Below, in pieces: positions 16,888-26,247 of a stretch of 55,524 nt of DNA. The position numbers and the translations under genes were made by a program. Position 1 is the stretch's first letter, and each line of letters begins with the position of its first letter. The notes beneath the pieces are model-generated. The model ran no database searches, was not told where the DNA came from, and saw nothing but the letters and a program-made list of their open reading frames with translations. The stretch is from Bacteroidota bacterium (GTDB lineage Bacteria; Bacteroidota; Bacteroidia; Chitinophagales; Chitinophagaceae): NCBI GenBank assembly GCA_018268075.1, contig JAFDXH010000035.1:1-55524 (forward strand). The letters are read 5' to 3'.

Positions 16888-17496
16888 TTAACTGGGGTAT
16901 CCATACATTCGCCTTACTTCGTGCACTATAGATTCCATCTCGGCATCTTTACCATAGGCATCGTAGGGTTGCTTAAGATCACTGCCAAAAAAGAAAGCCA
17001 CAGTTTGCCATAGCCTTGCTGTAAAACCTCCTTTTAGTTCTTTTAATATTTCATAACAATTGGTGCCGCCTGTTTGTCTGTTGATGAGTTTCATCAAAAC
17101 CTTGCCCTGATAAACGGATAAGTTTTTAAGTGGATCAGAAAATTCTTTTTTAAGTTCTTTTTCTCTGCTGTTAATATATTTTGTAACTGCCTTTTTATCG
17201 GGGTTGTTGGCAATGTGATTTTCGATATCATTAAATACGTTGGCCGCTTTTAAGGCATAAGGATAGGTTACATACACTGCATTTCGGAGGCGTGTCCACT
17301 CTGGTTTGCTTCTTCTGGGCCATACATATACACCTGCAAGCATCTTGGCCTCCAGGGTATCACCATTATAAACTACAGCATTGGTAAGCAGGGTGTCATA
17401 AATATTTTGTGGAGTAGCCTTCTGGGCATTTGCATTTAAACATAAAAACACAAGTGCTAAAGGCAGAAAAAATCTAATGTTATAACAGGTACGCAT
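16888..17496 (-). CDS. Secreted DUF4294 family protein
   Basis: A 202-residue protein with a signal peptide (about residues 1-24, ending NANAQ). The body matches DUF4294, a Bacteroidota family of unknown function: VYVWPRRSKPEWTRLRNAVYVTYPYALKAA, followed by a charged helical section (EKELKKEFSDPLKNLSVYQG) and GRVLMKLI-like QGKVLMKLINRQTG. The C-terminus ends EVRRMYGYPS. It is probably periplasmic. It stands about 200 bp downstream of bshB1 on the opposite side from ccmF, with no clear operon partner. No catalytic motif is evident. Confidence 0.85.
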   Translation of the reverse strand: MRTCYNIRFFLPLALVFLCLNANAQKATPQNIYDTLLTNAVVYNGDTLEAKMLAGVYVWPRRSKPEWTRLRNAVYVTYPYALKAANVFNDIENHIANNPDKKAVTKYINSREKELKKEFSDPLKNLSVYQGKVLMKLINRQTGGTNCYEILKELKGGFTARLWQTVAFFFGSDLKQPYDAYGKDAEMESIVHEVRRMYGYPS

Positions 17497-17582
17497 TACA
17501 ACATAAATTTATAAACAATTTTAAATATTATCTAATGAAGTCAAAAAAAATTACACTTTAACATTAAATAGCATGAAAGAGC

Positions 17583-20102
17583 CTATGCATTTGCAAATAA
17601 AAATAAATAGGTAAGAGCTAAAATTACAAAACAAATAGAAAGTATTGCCATCCATTTAGCTGCTTTGGCCCTTTGTAAGAGTGATACCAGAAAACCGGCT
17701 GCCATAATAATAAGCCCCGCCCAAACAAGATTGATATAAGGGAAAACGTAGGCTTTCAGTGTGATAAAATCGGTTAGTTTTTTACTTTCTTTAATGCCTA
17801 TTTTAAATTTGTTGCCCTGTGCTATGCCGGCAAATTGCAGGTAAACGTTTTGTGTAATGATGGTGTCGTTCAAAAAATCTATCTGATGATTTTGAATTTT
17901 CAATGCAGGATTGGCTTTATAACTGGTGCCTTCCTTACTATAAAGTGTAATATCTGCTGCCAGAGCGGTGTCTGTTGGCTGAAATTGATAACGTTCATTA
18001 TTAGGGTTTTTTTGAATTCCGTTCAGCACAATGTATCCCTTGTCAAAAAATACTGAATCACCTACGCTTAATTCATGTATTTTGAAGGATGCGGTATCTG
18101 CATCTTTATTAGGTACCGAAATGGTAGAAACATAGGTAAATACATCATGCGAAAGGTAATGGCGTGTGTCAGGGTTTGAACTCAAATTATTATCCTTCAT
18201 ACGGTAGCTATCTGGCGATAGTATAAAGTTTTCGAGCACCTTACCGGTAGCGCTGTCCTTATTTACAAAGTGTAATGAATAAAAAGTTCTATTATTTTCT
18301 TTAGGCGAAGCGGAATCTTTGAGATAGGTAACAGTGTATTTTCCTAATGGAGTAGGAATACCTTTTATTAAGGTAAGGTTCTCCATCGGGTTCTCAGTAC
18401 TTCGACCGGTAGGGTCCTTATCAAATGGTATGAATACTCCTGTCTTGCTATTGTCGCTTATTACCTCTTTATTGCCGGAAGATATGAGCATACCTGCAAT
18501 CATCATTGTAAACCCAAGGTGTGCAATGGCAGCTCCAGAAGCTTTTAAATTCCCTTTTAAAACTGTTTTGATATAAAATGCATTCGCAACAACAGAGAAT
18601 ATAGTAGCAAATAGTGCCAGATAGATGGCTGCTAAAAAACCATAACCTTTTTTAAAATACTCTATAGGATAAAATAGTGCGATTAAAGTAATCAAAAAGA
18701 TACTTATACCTAATGGCCATCCAAGTTTGGAAAGAATATACTTTTTTCCTGTTTTTTTATATTTAAAATATTGAATAGCGCCTGTAAGTAGCCCAATAAT
18801 AATGGCTACCAGTACCAATACTTTATTGTAAGTGAATTCTCTATCTTGAGGGTCGGCAAGGTTGCTGCCAAAAATTTTATTGTAAACGGGTAGTGAGGTT
18901 ACAGAAATTATAAAAATAGCAGAGAGAAATAATATCAACGCACCAATAAACATCCAGAATTCTCTTGAGGAAATATTTTCTTCCTTTTCCAACGAAGGTA
19001 TTTTGCTATAATTCTTAAAAAACATAAATAACACAGGTACGGTAATGCCCAAAACATAAATGCCAATGAGTACATTCATGGCCATGCCAGCCTCGGTAAA
19101 CGAGTGTACTGAGGTGTCGCCTAATATACCCGTACGCGTAAGAAAAGTGGAATATAAAACAAAGAGATAGGTAAGAATGGTAAATAAATAGGCAGCTCTT
19201 AATGCATTACCGGTGGATTTATAAATTGCCATGCAATGTAATCCGGCTACCAAAATAATCCAAGGTACCAGTGAGGCGTTTTCTACAGGATCCCACGCCC
19301 AATAGCCACCAAATGAAAGTGATTCATAAGCCCATTTACCACCCATCATAATACCTGTGCCTAATACGAGGCCACTGAATAGTACCCAAGGTAGTACAGG
19401 CTTAATCCAACTACCCCAATCCTTACTACGCAAGGAGGAGTAGGCGAAACCTACAGGAATAATCGTACTTGCAAATCCTAAAAATAAAACGGGGGGGTGT
19501 ATCACCATCCAATAATTTCTCAGAAGTACATTGAGCCCAACACCATCCTTTATCAAATCCAGATAATTCGACTGTGAGAAAATAGGGCCTGCAAGTTCAT
19601 TTCGTGTAAGCATGAAGGGGTTGCTGCCAATACGGGTACCCGAAAAATAGATACCTAAAAGCATGAGGATAAGAAAAAATTGTGCAACATTCACCACAGT
19701 CATTACTGCGGCTTCTCTCTTCTTTGCTGTAAAAATAACGATGCTTCCAAGAACGCAATGCCAGATTGACCATAATAAAAAACTACCCTCTTGGCCTTCC
19801 CAAATACAAGCCAGCAGGTACTTGGGCTCTAATTCTTTTGAAGAATGCTTATAAGAATACAGATATTCAAAATAATGCTGAGAGCATATAAAATATACAA
19901 ATGCAAAAACAGTAAGAAGAGATAGAAATTCTATAACAAAAATGCTTCTGGCTAAATGAAGCCACTTCTTTTTTTCAATATCAGATTTTACAGCGCTGGC
20001 CTTGAAAAAGGATATTGCTGAAATAATAGAAGCTACAAAAGCAAGTAATACAAAAAAGTGTCCTATCTGGCCGGGTAGCAGGTGTTCGTTCTCATAAGTC
20101 AT
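17583..20102 (-). CDS. ccmF: Cytochrome c maturation protein CcmF (heme lyase component)
   Basis: An 839-residue integral membrane protein with about 14 hydrophobic segments. The heme-handling WWD signature is complete at 265-281 (GGYWAWDPVENASLVPW), with conserved WEGQEGSFLLW at 101-111 and HPPVLFLGF at 202-210. CcmF takes heme from holo-CcmE and attaches it to apocytochrome c on the outer face of the inner membrane. A large soluble periplasmic section (about residues 560-780) lies before the last membrane helix. The gene starts 9 bp after ccmE and is clearly in one unit with it. Other ccm genes are not within the window. Confidence 0.94.
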   Translation of the reverse strand: MTYENEHLLPGQIGHFFVLLAFVASIISAISFFKASAVKSDIEKKKWLHLARSIFVIEFLSLLTVFAFVYFICSQHYFEYLYSYKHSSKELEPKYLLACIWEGQEGSFLLWSIWHCVLGSIVIFTAKKREAAVMTVVNVAQFFLILMLLGIYFSGTRIGSNPFMLTRNELAGPIFSQSNYLDLIKDGVGLNVLLRNYWMVIHPPVLFLGFASTIIPVGFAYSSLRSKDWGSWIKPVLPWVLFSGLVLGTGIMMGGKWAYESLSFGGYWAWDPVENASLVPWIILVAGLHCMAIYKSTGNALRAAYLFTILTYLFVLYSTFLTRTGILGDTSVHSFTEAGMAMNVLIGIYVLGITVPVLFMFFKNYSKIPSLEKEENISSREFWMFIGALILFLSAIFIISVTSLPVYNKIFGSNLADPQDREFTYNKVLVLVAIIIGLLTGAIQYFKYKKTGKKYILSKLGWPLGISIFLITLIALFYPIEYFKKGYGFLAAIYLALFATIFSVVANAFYIKTVLKGNLKASGAAIAHLGFTMMIAGMLISSGNKEVISDNSKTGVFIPFDKDPTGRSTENPMENLTLIKGIPTPLGKYTVTYLKDSASPKENNRTFYSLHFVNKDSATGKVLENFILSPDSYRMKDNNLSSNPDTRHYLSHDVFTYVSTISVPNKDADTASFKIHELSVGDSVFFDKGYIVLNGIQKNPNNERYQFQPTDTALAADITLYSKEGTSYKANPALKIQNHQIDFLNDTIITQNVYLQFAGIAQGNKFKIGIKESKKLTDFITLKAYVFPYINLVWAGLIIMAAGFLVSLLQRAKAAKWMAILSICFVILALTYLFLFANA

Positions 20103-20111
20103 GGCCGGTTC

Positions 20112-20516
20112 TTAATATTGGGTAACGGTTTTTTCCAATTCCTTTTTATCATCTTTATATTTTGAAGGGCATTTTAAAAGTATATTATCACACTCAAAAA
20201 CATTGCCTTCCATTTTACCTTTTAAAACTACTCGCTCGCTCTGCTCTAATTCTGCTGGTTTAGTATTTCTGTAAATCACCTGTGTACTGCCACCAAGGCT
20301 ATCTACAGCATAAAACGATAGGTAATTGGGATCCTTTATGGCATCGTATTGAATGGGCTTTGATTTGTCCAGTTTAGCTATCATGTGCACATACTTGCCT
20401 TGTTTCTCTTTTGCAGTAGCAATGGTATCATAAGTGGAAAAATCAACTGAATACATGAGTAAAGCACCAATAGCCGCTGCAATACCAATTAGAATTAAGA
20501 TGCTGGAAGTTTTCAT
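20112..20516 (-). CDS. ccmE: Heme chaperone CcmE, CXXXY type
   Basis: A 134-residue periplasmic heme chaperone with one N-terminal membrane anchor (about residues 5-22) and a short OB-fold body. Typical CcmE segments are present: YLSFYAVDSLGGSTQVIYRNTKP and VVLKGKMEGNVFECDNILLKCPSKY. The heme-binding site is C116-P-S-K-Y120, that is CXXXY, instead of the HXXXY of proteobacterial CcmE. CXXXY forms are known from some anaerobes and archaea and seem usual in Bacteroidota. It hands heme to CcmF, encoded 9 bp downstream. A TAAATTTG -7 element lies 20 bp before the start codon. Confidence 0.9.
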   Translation of the reverse strand: MKTSSILILIGIAAAIGALLMYSVDFSTYDTIATAKEKQGKYVHMIAKLDKSKPIQYDAIKDPNYLSFYAVDSLGGSTQVIYRNTKPAELEQSERVVLKGKMEGNVFECDNILLKCPSKYKDDKKELEKTVTQY

Positions 20517-20870
20517 TTTGAAATTTTTGCAAGTGCAAATTTAGGCAAAAAAGAGCATCTATTGGCCGGCCTTCTTGTATGATCTATATCATTGGCCGTT
20601 GATATTCAATAATTCGTTGTTTAATGGAAATAATAAAAGTATGCTACATTGAATATTATAGGGCAATATTTTAATCAGAGTAGTGATGAATAGACTTTAT
20701 AGAAGCGCCATAAGCAGGATCGTCTATTTTCCTTTGTACTATTTCTGATACGCTTAAAAGGCTCTTGAACTATTTTGTCACCAACTTATAGCCACTACAC
20801 TACGGGGATGTAATTACAGTTTTCAATCTCACTGCTGATTTTTCAATAATATTATTTCACTTGTATAATA
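20517..20870. other. Non-coding interval between ccmE and the hexosaminidase gene
   Basis: About 350 bp without a credible gene. It holds the ccmE -7 element TAAATTTG (20536-20543, minus strand) and a repeated AATATT pair. The only plus-strand ATG frame is about 20 codons and shows no motif. I see nothing else. Confidence 0.6.
20536..20543 (-). promoter_or_regulatory. Candidate -7 promoter element for ccmE-ccmF
   Basis: The minus strand reads TAAATTTG (TAnnTTTG), 19 bp between its last base and the ccmE ATG. No clear TTG -33 box was seen. Confidence 0.45.
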
Positions 20871-23186
20871 TTAATTTACTTGTATCTCATCAGCAAAGAG
20901 CCACGCTGCATTTCCAGCTCCGGCAGATCCTTGAGGTATTATACCGGCATTTTTGGCAATAACTTTTATCCATCGGGTTATTCCTTTTGCAGAAAGATCA
21001 ATTTTTCTGATCCCAAAATCTACTGTTGGGTTTAATTTTTTTTCTTGTTGCAACACAAAGTTTTTCCCATCAGTAGAAAAATACACCTGCACTTCTTTGG
21101 GTAAATAAATCCAACTTCCTTTTTGATCCAAGGTGTAAAGGCTTACCTCATTAATAGAATCTATTTTTCCTAAATCAATTACGGCCTCAAGGTCTTTACC
21201 CGCAAAACCAAGCCATTCTGTGGACTCCGTAAGCCCCTTAGAAGTTACAATTCCATTTACCAAAGTAAATGCGCCGGATCCTGCATACTGCCCAGAAGGT
21301 GGATTGATTAAATAAATCTTTTTTCCCGTGGCTTTGTTAAATGAAAAATTCTTCTGTACCTCATTACTTTGTTTGCCATTTGTTTTCATAAAGGCCCTGA
21401 TAGTTGATGATTGGGTTATGGCTATAGGCTGTTTGTATTCTTCCCAGTTTGTACTTTTTTGAAATTGGTAAAAGAATGTAGCGCCATTAAAAGCTGAAGA
21501 TAATTTTAAGTAGATACCAGTAGAATCTTCGCCTGGAATGATTGCGCTCTGCATATCATAATAAGCGTTGCTGTAGTTCGCTTTCCATAAATCGTACCGT
21601 TGATAAATATCGGGTAAATCAGTTGAAAATCGCTTCCAGTCTTTACGTTCTTTGGGTGACCAAAGCACCTCGCTCAAAGCACTCATGCGTGGAAAGATGG
21701 TGTACTCAACTTTTGATGGATATTTAATATATTCTGTCCATACGTTGGCTTGTGCTCCTAATATATAAGCGGCTTCCTTAGGTGTTAGTTTCTCTGGTAT
21801 AGGCTCATAATTGTAAACTTTTTCAAGCGGAAGGAAGCCGCCAATGGTCACACTGTCTTCGTTTTTACTTTGCGAATGGTCAAAATAAACGTACGCACCC
21901 GGGGTCATTATTACATTATGGTGTTGTTGTGCAGCAGTAATTCCACCGCCCTCGCCAGTCCAGCTCATTACTGTAGCATTGGGTGCCAGTCCGCCTTCAA
22001 GAATTTCATCCCATCCTATAATGCTTCTTCCTTTGCTATTGATATATTTCTCCATTTTTTCTATAAAATAACTTTGTAACCCATGTTCATCTTTCAGTCC
22101 TTTTTCTTTTATTAATTTTTGGCAAAAGGCAGATCTTTTCCAAGATTCTTTGGGGCATTCATCACCTCCTATATGGATGTACTTGGAGGGGAAGAGCGCT
22201 ATTACCTCATCGAGCACATTTTCTAAAAAATGAAAAGTATAGTCGCTTGGGCAAAATACGTCTTCAAATACGCCCCATGTTTGTTGTACCTGCTTTCCAA
22301 CACGGCTGCCTGCCCATGGAGTTTGAGGCAAAATTTGAGTGCTTTCTTCGGGGAAACAACTAAGCTGAGGATATGCAGCAATGGCAGCAGAGGCGTGGCC
22401 GGGCATTTCTATTTCCGGAATTACATTAATAAATCTTTTGGCTGCATAACCTAATACCTCTCTTATTTGATCTTGGGTATAAAACCCGCCATAATGAAGG
22501 CTGTCATTTGAGGTTCCGGGATATCGCCCTACAATCGTTCCGTTTCTAAACCCGCCTACTTTAGTGAGTAGCGGATATTTTTTTATTTCTATACGCCATC
22601 CCTGATCATCTGTTAGATGCCAGTGAAAATTATTAAATTTTAAATAGGAGAGATAATCAATATATTTTTTTATAAAATCAATATTGAAAAAATGACGGCT
22701 TACATCCAGGTGCATGCCGCGGTAAGCAAATCGGGGAAAATCAATAATTGATACTGCCGGGATTGTATAACTTGCTGAGCTTATTTTTTGTGAAGGCAAT
22801 AATTGTAAAAATGTCTGCAATCCATAAAATAGCGCTGTATCATTTATGCCACTTATAACTATTTTTTTGCTGTCTGATTCTAAGTGATATTCGTTTGGGT
22901 GCGCATCCTTGAGTTTTGTTTTATAAAACCGGATATAGTTCCCATCTGTTATTTTAGATTTGATAGGAATTGTAAAGCCATATAATTGTTTTAGATATAT
23001 ATTGGCCAGACTTACAAGTTGATTGGTATTCTTGTCTTCCAAAAAATAACTGCTTTTGTTAAGTGTAAAACTTCCTTCATTTATACTAACGGAGGCAGGA
23101 TAGGGTACCACATTTATTTTGGATTGAGAATAAGAAGCACTGTTAAAAATTATTAAGAAAAAAAAGCAGAAAACAAATAATTTCAT
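20871..23186 (-). CDS. Secreted beta-N-acetylhexosaminidase, GH20
   Basis: Glycoside hydrolase family 20 enzyme of about 771 residues, releasing terminal GlcNAc or GalNAc from chitin oligomers or glycans by substrate-assisted catalysis. The start at 23186 (MKLFVFCFFFLIIF) gives a clean signal peptide ending SYSQ; an in-frame ATG at 23228 would place 14 charged residues before it. A GH20b domain comes first, then the TIM barrel (AYRGMHLDVSRHF, FHWHLTDDQGWRIEIKKYP). The catalytic pair is Asp343-Glu344 in HIGGDECPKESW. A C-terminal section of about 250 residues includes a chitobiase-like and an F5/8-type beta-sandwich module, probably for sugar binding. It is divergent from hmgA. Confidence 0.93.
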   Translation of the reverse strand: MKLFVFCFFFLIIFNSASYSQSKINVVPYPASVSINEGSFTLNKSSYFLEDKNTNQLVSLANIYLKQLYGFTIPIKSKITDGNYIRFYKTKLKDAHPNEYHLESDSKKIVISGINDTALFYGLQTFLQLLPSQKISSASYTIPAVSIIDFPRFAYRGMHLDVSRHFFNIDFIKKYIDYLSYLKFNNFHWHLTDDQGWRIEIKKYPLLTKVGGFRNGTIVGRYPGTSNDSLHYGGFYTQDQIREVLGYAAKRFINVIPEIEMPGHASAAIAAYPQLSCFPEESTQILPQTPWAGSRVGKQVQQTWGVFEDVFCPSDYTFHFLENVLDEVIALFPSKYIHIGGDECPKESWKRSAFCQKLIKEKGLKDEHGLQSYFIEKMEKYINSKGRSIIGWDEILEGGLAPNATVMSWTGEGGGITAAQQHHNVIMTPGAYVYFDHSQSKNEDSVTIGGFLPLEKVYNYEPIPEKLTPKEAAYILGAQANVWTEYIKYPSKVEYTIFPRMSALSEVLWSPKERKDWKRFSTDLPDIYQRYDLWKANYSNAYYDMQSAIIPGEDSTGIYLKLSSAFNGATFFYQFQKSTNWEEYKQPIAITQSSTIRAFMKTNGKQSNEVQKNFSFNKATGKKIYLINPPSGQYAGSGAFTLVNGIVTSKGLTESTEWLGFAGKDLEAVIDLGKIDSINEVSLYTLDQKGSWIYLPKEVQVYFSTDGKNFVLQQEKKLNPTVDFGIRKIDLSAKGITRWIKVIAKNAGIIPQGSAGAGNAAWLFADEIQVN

Positions 23187-23426
23187 CGTGGTAGTTTTTA
23201 TGTTGCCGAAGATAGAGTTTTTATCCATTTTGTCTCATAAAAAATAAGATAATTTGTATTAGAACTATTTATTAGAAAGGGGTTGGGCTGCAAGCTTGAA
23301 AAATAAAAGTGGAGCATATCTTCTTGAATTAGGGAATGGAGTTGCTTCAAATAGTCGCATTGTCGTACTGCTTGTGGGTATCTCCACCAACCGACGATAA
23401 TTTGAACTGCACCCATAAGTTCTATT

Positions 23427-23459
23427 TTGAACCCCAATAGAATAATCGGTGTAATTTTG
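23427..23459 (+). promoter_or_regulatory. Promoter of hmgA (TTG-N22-TAATTTTG)
   Basis: TTG at 23427-23429 and TAATTTTG at 23452-23459 are separated by 22 bp, within the 17-23 bp known for Bacteroidota sigma-A promoters. Transcription would start about 30 bp before the hmgA ATG. Confidence 0.65.
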
Positions 23460-23494
23460 AGTTATTACAAACTTTATTCTGAAAATATTTTCTA

Positions 23495-24652
23495 ATGCCA
23501 CATTATCAAAAAGTAGGGAATATACCTCCCAAGCGCCATACACAATTTCGTCGCCCGGATGGCCAGCTTTATTCAGAACAATTATTTTCTACTGAAGGGT
23601 TTTCTTCAGATGCTTCTCTTTTATATCATACTCATCCGCCTACCCAAATTATAAAAACTGATAAACCCTACTCAGTAAAGCCAGAAGTAGCAGAGGAAAA
23701 AATGCTGAAGCACCGTAGTTTTCAAGGCTTTAAAATAAAGCCAGAGGATGACTATCTTAAAAGCAGAAAACCGGTATTGGTTAATAATGATTGCCACATC
23801 TCTCTTGCGGCGCCACAAAAAAGCATGGAAAATTATTTCTATAAAAATGCAGATGCGGATGAGGTAATTTTTGTACATGAAGGGAAAGGTATATTGCATA
23901 CCCAATATGGCCGGCTACAGTTTGAATATGGCGATTATTTGGTAATACCTCGTGGTAGCATTTATCAGATCACATTTGAAAACGAAAGCAATAGGTTATT
24001 GATTACAGAATCGTTTAGCCCTGTCCGTTATCCTTCAAAATACCTGAGCCGTTTTGGTCAGTTATTGGAAAATAGCCCTTATTGTGAAAGGGATATTCGC
24101 GTGCCCGAAAATTTACAGACCATCAATGAGAAGGGCGATTTTTTAATTTTGACAAAGAAAAGTGGAATAATGTACCCTATTCATTACTTGCATCATCCAT
24201 TTGATGTGGTAGGCTGGGATGGGTGCTGTTATCCTTTTGTGTTTTCCATACATGATTTTGAACCAATCACTGGCCGCGTGCATCAGCCGCCGCCGGTTCA
24301 CCTCACCTTTGAGGCGCACAATTTTGTAATTTGTTCTTTTGTGCCTCGCCTGTACGATTACCATCCAGATGCGATACCGGCACCCTACAATCATAGTAAT
24401 ATTGATAGCGATGAGATGCTGTATTATGTAGATGGCGATTTTATGAGCAGAAAGCATGTAACTCGTGGTATGATTACCTTACATCCGGGCGGCATACCGC
24501 ATGGGCCGCATCCGGGCGCTGTAGAAAAAAGCATTGGCATGAAGGAAACAAAAGAACTTGCTGTGATGATAGATACATTTCATCCATTGCAACTTACAAA
24601 AGAGGCCTTAGAGATAGAAGATGAAAATTATGTAATGAGCTGGGCAGAGTAA
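23495..24652 (+). CDS. hmgA: Homogentisate 1,2-dioxygenase
   Basis: A 385-residue non-heme Fe(II) dioxygenase that opens the ring of homogentisate to maleylacetoacetate in tyrosine and phenylalanine breakdown. Recognised segments are GNIPPKRHTQFR at the N-terminus, FVHEGKGILHTQYGRLQFEYGDYLVIPRG (cupin), PIHYLHHPFDVVGWDGCCYPFVFSIHDFEPITGR, and the metal-site region SDEMLYYVDGDFM … LHPGGIPHGPHPG. The length suits the shorter bacterial form. It has a good consensus promoter. The other catabolic genes (hppD, fahA) are not adjacent. A perfect 8-bp-arm hairpin spans its stop codon. Confidence 0.95.
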   Translation: MPHYQKVGNIPPKRHTQFRRPDGQLYSEQLFSTEGFSSDASLLYHTHPPTQIIKTDKPYSVKPEVAEEKMLKHRSFQGFKIKPEDDYLKSRKPVLVNNDCHISLAAPQKSMENYFYKNADADEVIFVHEGKGILHTQYGRLQFEYGDYLVIPRGSIYQITFENESNRLLITESFSPVRYPSKYLSRFGQLLENSPYCERDIRVPENLQTINEKGDFLILTKKSGIMYPIHYLHHPFDVVGWDGCCYPFVFSIHDFEPITGRVHQPPPVHLTFEAHNFVICSFVPRLYDYHPDAIPAPYNHSNIDSDEMLYYVDGDFMSRKHVTRGMITLHPGGIPHGPHPGAVEKSIGMKETKELAVMIDTFHPLQLTKEALEIEDENYVMSWAE

Positions 24653-24666
24653 GTGTTGCACTTACT
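24648..24666 (+). other. Hairpin spanning the hmgA stop codon
   Basis: AGTAAGTG-TTG-CACTTACT is a perfect inverted repeat with 8-bp arms and a 3-nt loop. The hmgA stop codon TAA (24650-24652) is inside the left arm. No T-run follows, so it is not a classical intrinsic terminator. It may stabilise the mRNA 3' end or affect termination of translation. Confidence 0.6.
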
Positions 24667-24790
24667 ACTTGAACTTAAGTTTGCTATTTCAAAAAGAGGT
24701 AGAAAGTTATTCAGCAGGTTTTCCGTAAATGGGAAATAAGCCGATTTTTTTTGGTGGAACTTTGCGCTTTATTTATTTTAATTATCTGTT

Positions 24791-25567
24791 ATGAATAATA
24801 AAATTATAGATGCAGCGCAAGGGCATTGGCTCCTTGCAAAAATGGGGAAAAAAGTACTTCGCCCTGGTGGGAAAGCGCTTACATTAAAATTAATAAAGGC
24901 ACTTTCTATAACACCAGCAGATAGTGTTATTGAATTTGCGCCTGGTATTGGGTTTACAGCTCAAAAGGTTTTAGCGAATAATCCACAGTCTTATTTGGGA
25001 GTAGAACTGAATGAGGCAGCAGCCAAAGATTTGAGAAAAATAATAAAGGGAAATTTCCGTGACATCATTGTGGGAAATGCGGCTGCCGTACCATTGGAAG
25101 ATAGAGTTGCAGATAAAATATATGGTGAAGCAATGCTAACAATGCAGGCAGATCATAGAAAGGCTGCTATTATTAAAGAAGCCTATCGCCTTTTAAGAAA
25201 AGGTGGCTTATATGGCATTCATGAATTAGGATTGACGCCTGATGGTATCAGTGACAAACTAAAAGCAGAGATACAGCATGAATTAGCATTGAGTATAAAG
25301 GTGAATGCGCGGCCTCTTACTCAATCCGAGTGGATATGTTTATTGGAAAAGGAAGGGTTTCGGGTAAAAGAAATACACACCAATCCTATGATACTTTTAG
25401 AAACCAGGCGAATACTGGATGACGAAGGTTTGTTTCGCAGCCTGAAAATAGGGTACAATATATTGAGGCAGCCTCGTGCACGTAGGCGAATCAATCAGAT
25501 GCGTAGTGTTTTTAATAAATATAAAAATCACATGAATGCAATTGTTATCGTGGCAGAAAAGGTTTAA
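24791..25567 (+). CDS. Class I SAM-dependent methyltransferase
   Basis: A 258-residue methyltransferase of the type-11/25 group. Motif I is VIEFAPGIGFTA (about residues 41-52), the acidic end of strand beta-2 is in YLGVELNEAA, and a post-motif LRKGGLYGIHELGLTP is typical of small-molecule methyltransferases such as UbiE-like enzymes. The C-terminus is rich in basic residues (RQPRARRRINQMRSVFNKYKNH). The substrate cannot be told from the sequence. It stands alone between hmgA and an unknown gene and has no membrane helix or signal peptide. Confidence 0.85.
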   Translation: MNNKIIDAAQGHWLLAKMGKKVLRPGGKALTLKLIKALSITPADSVIEFAPGIGFTAQKVLANNPQSYLGVELNEAAAKDLRKIIKGNFRDIIVGNAAAVPLEDRVADKIYGEAMLTMQADHRKAAIIKEAYRLLRKGGLYGIHELGLTPDGISDKLKAEIQHELALSIKVNARPLTQSEWICLLEKEGFRVKEIHTNPMILLETRRILDDEGLFRSLKIGYNILRQPRARRRINQMRSVFNKYKNHMNAIVIVAEKV

Positions 25568-25842
25568 AAGTCATAATTTATCTCTAATAAATGAATCGTT
25601 GATTTTGCATTTAAGCAATAAAAAAAGTTATATTATTTTACGCACCAGCCATTTAGTTATACCCAATTTATAATTCCGTATGCCATAATATTTTCACATA
25701 GCCCTTCGGCTCATTTTGTAAATAAAGATGCTATTACAATTTAGAAATAGAGCAATTCGGGTTTCCTTTTCATTCAAAAATTTTGTCTTCTCTGATTTTT
25801 CTCTTAGTTTTATTTCCTCATTTTTCATTTTAAAATAAATAT

Positions 25843-26247
25843 ATGATCAAGTTCAGCGACCTTAAAAAGGGGGATTATGTTTTAGCCGAAAATGATAATC
25901 AGGCTTGGCAGGGTGAAGTGACTGATTTCAACAATGACGAAAAGGAGGTAGAAGTAAATAATGGTATTCAGGAATTTTGGTTCACCTGCGATCAGCTTTT
26001 TCCAATTACTTTGGATGAAAAGCAATTATTAAAAATGAAGTTTACCAAAGCCGCCAATGAGGATGGCTCAATAAAATATATGAAGGGCGCATTCCGTATT
26101 CAAACGCCTCAGCAGGATAATTTTTCCAATTTTGAAATTTGGTATAAAAATGAGAAACGAATCATTCAACAACCTATCTTTCTTCATCAATTGCAGAATC
26201 ATTATCTGGAAATGACTAAAGTGCATTTAACTGACGACCCTGCTTAA
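25843..26247 (+). CDS. Conserved hypothetical protein
   Basis: A 134-residue soluble protein that I do not recognise as a named family. The N-terminal half (KFSDLKKGDYVLAENDNQAWQGEVTDFNN … EVNNGIQEFWFTCDQLFPI) has the alternating pattern of a small beta-barrel, similar to SH3- or Tudor-like folds. The remainder (YMKGAFRIQTPQ … EIWYKNEKRIIQQPIFLHQLQNHY) is like the closing helix-strand part of many small Bacteroidota proteins. No catalytic residues stand out. The stop codon directly abuts the stop codon of the convergent lipoprotein gene. Confidence 0.75.
   Translation: MIKFSDLKKGDYVLAENDNQAWQGEVTDFNNDEKEVEVNNGIQEFWFTCDQLFPITLDEKQLLKMKFTKAANEDGSIKYMKGAFRIQTPQQDNFSNFEIWYKNEKRIIQQPIFLHQLQNHYLEMTKVHLTDDPA

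Noticed and set aside
16811-16891. 26-codon plus-strand ORF between bshB1 and the DUF4294 gene
   Set aside because: Too short to judge, no promoter or ribosome-binding signal, and its stop overlaps the stop of the convergent DUF4294 gene.
23198-23543. Two minus-strand ORFs of 79 and 92 codons between the hexosaminidase and hmgA
   Set aside because: They overlap each other, the hexosaminidase start and the hmgA start or promoter, and show no family-like sequence.
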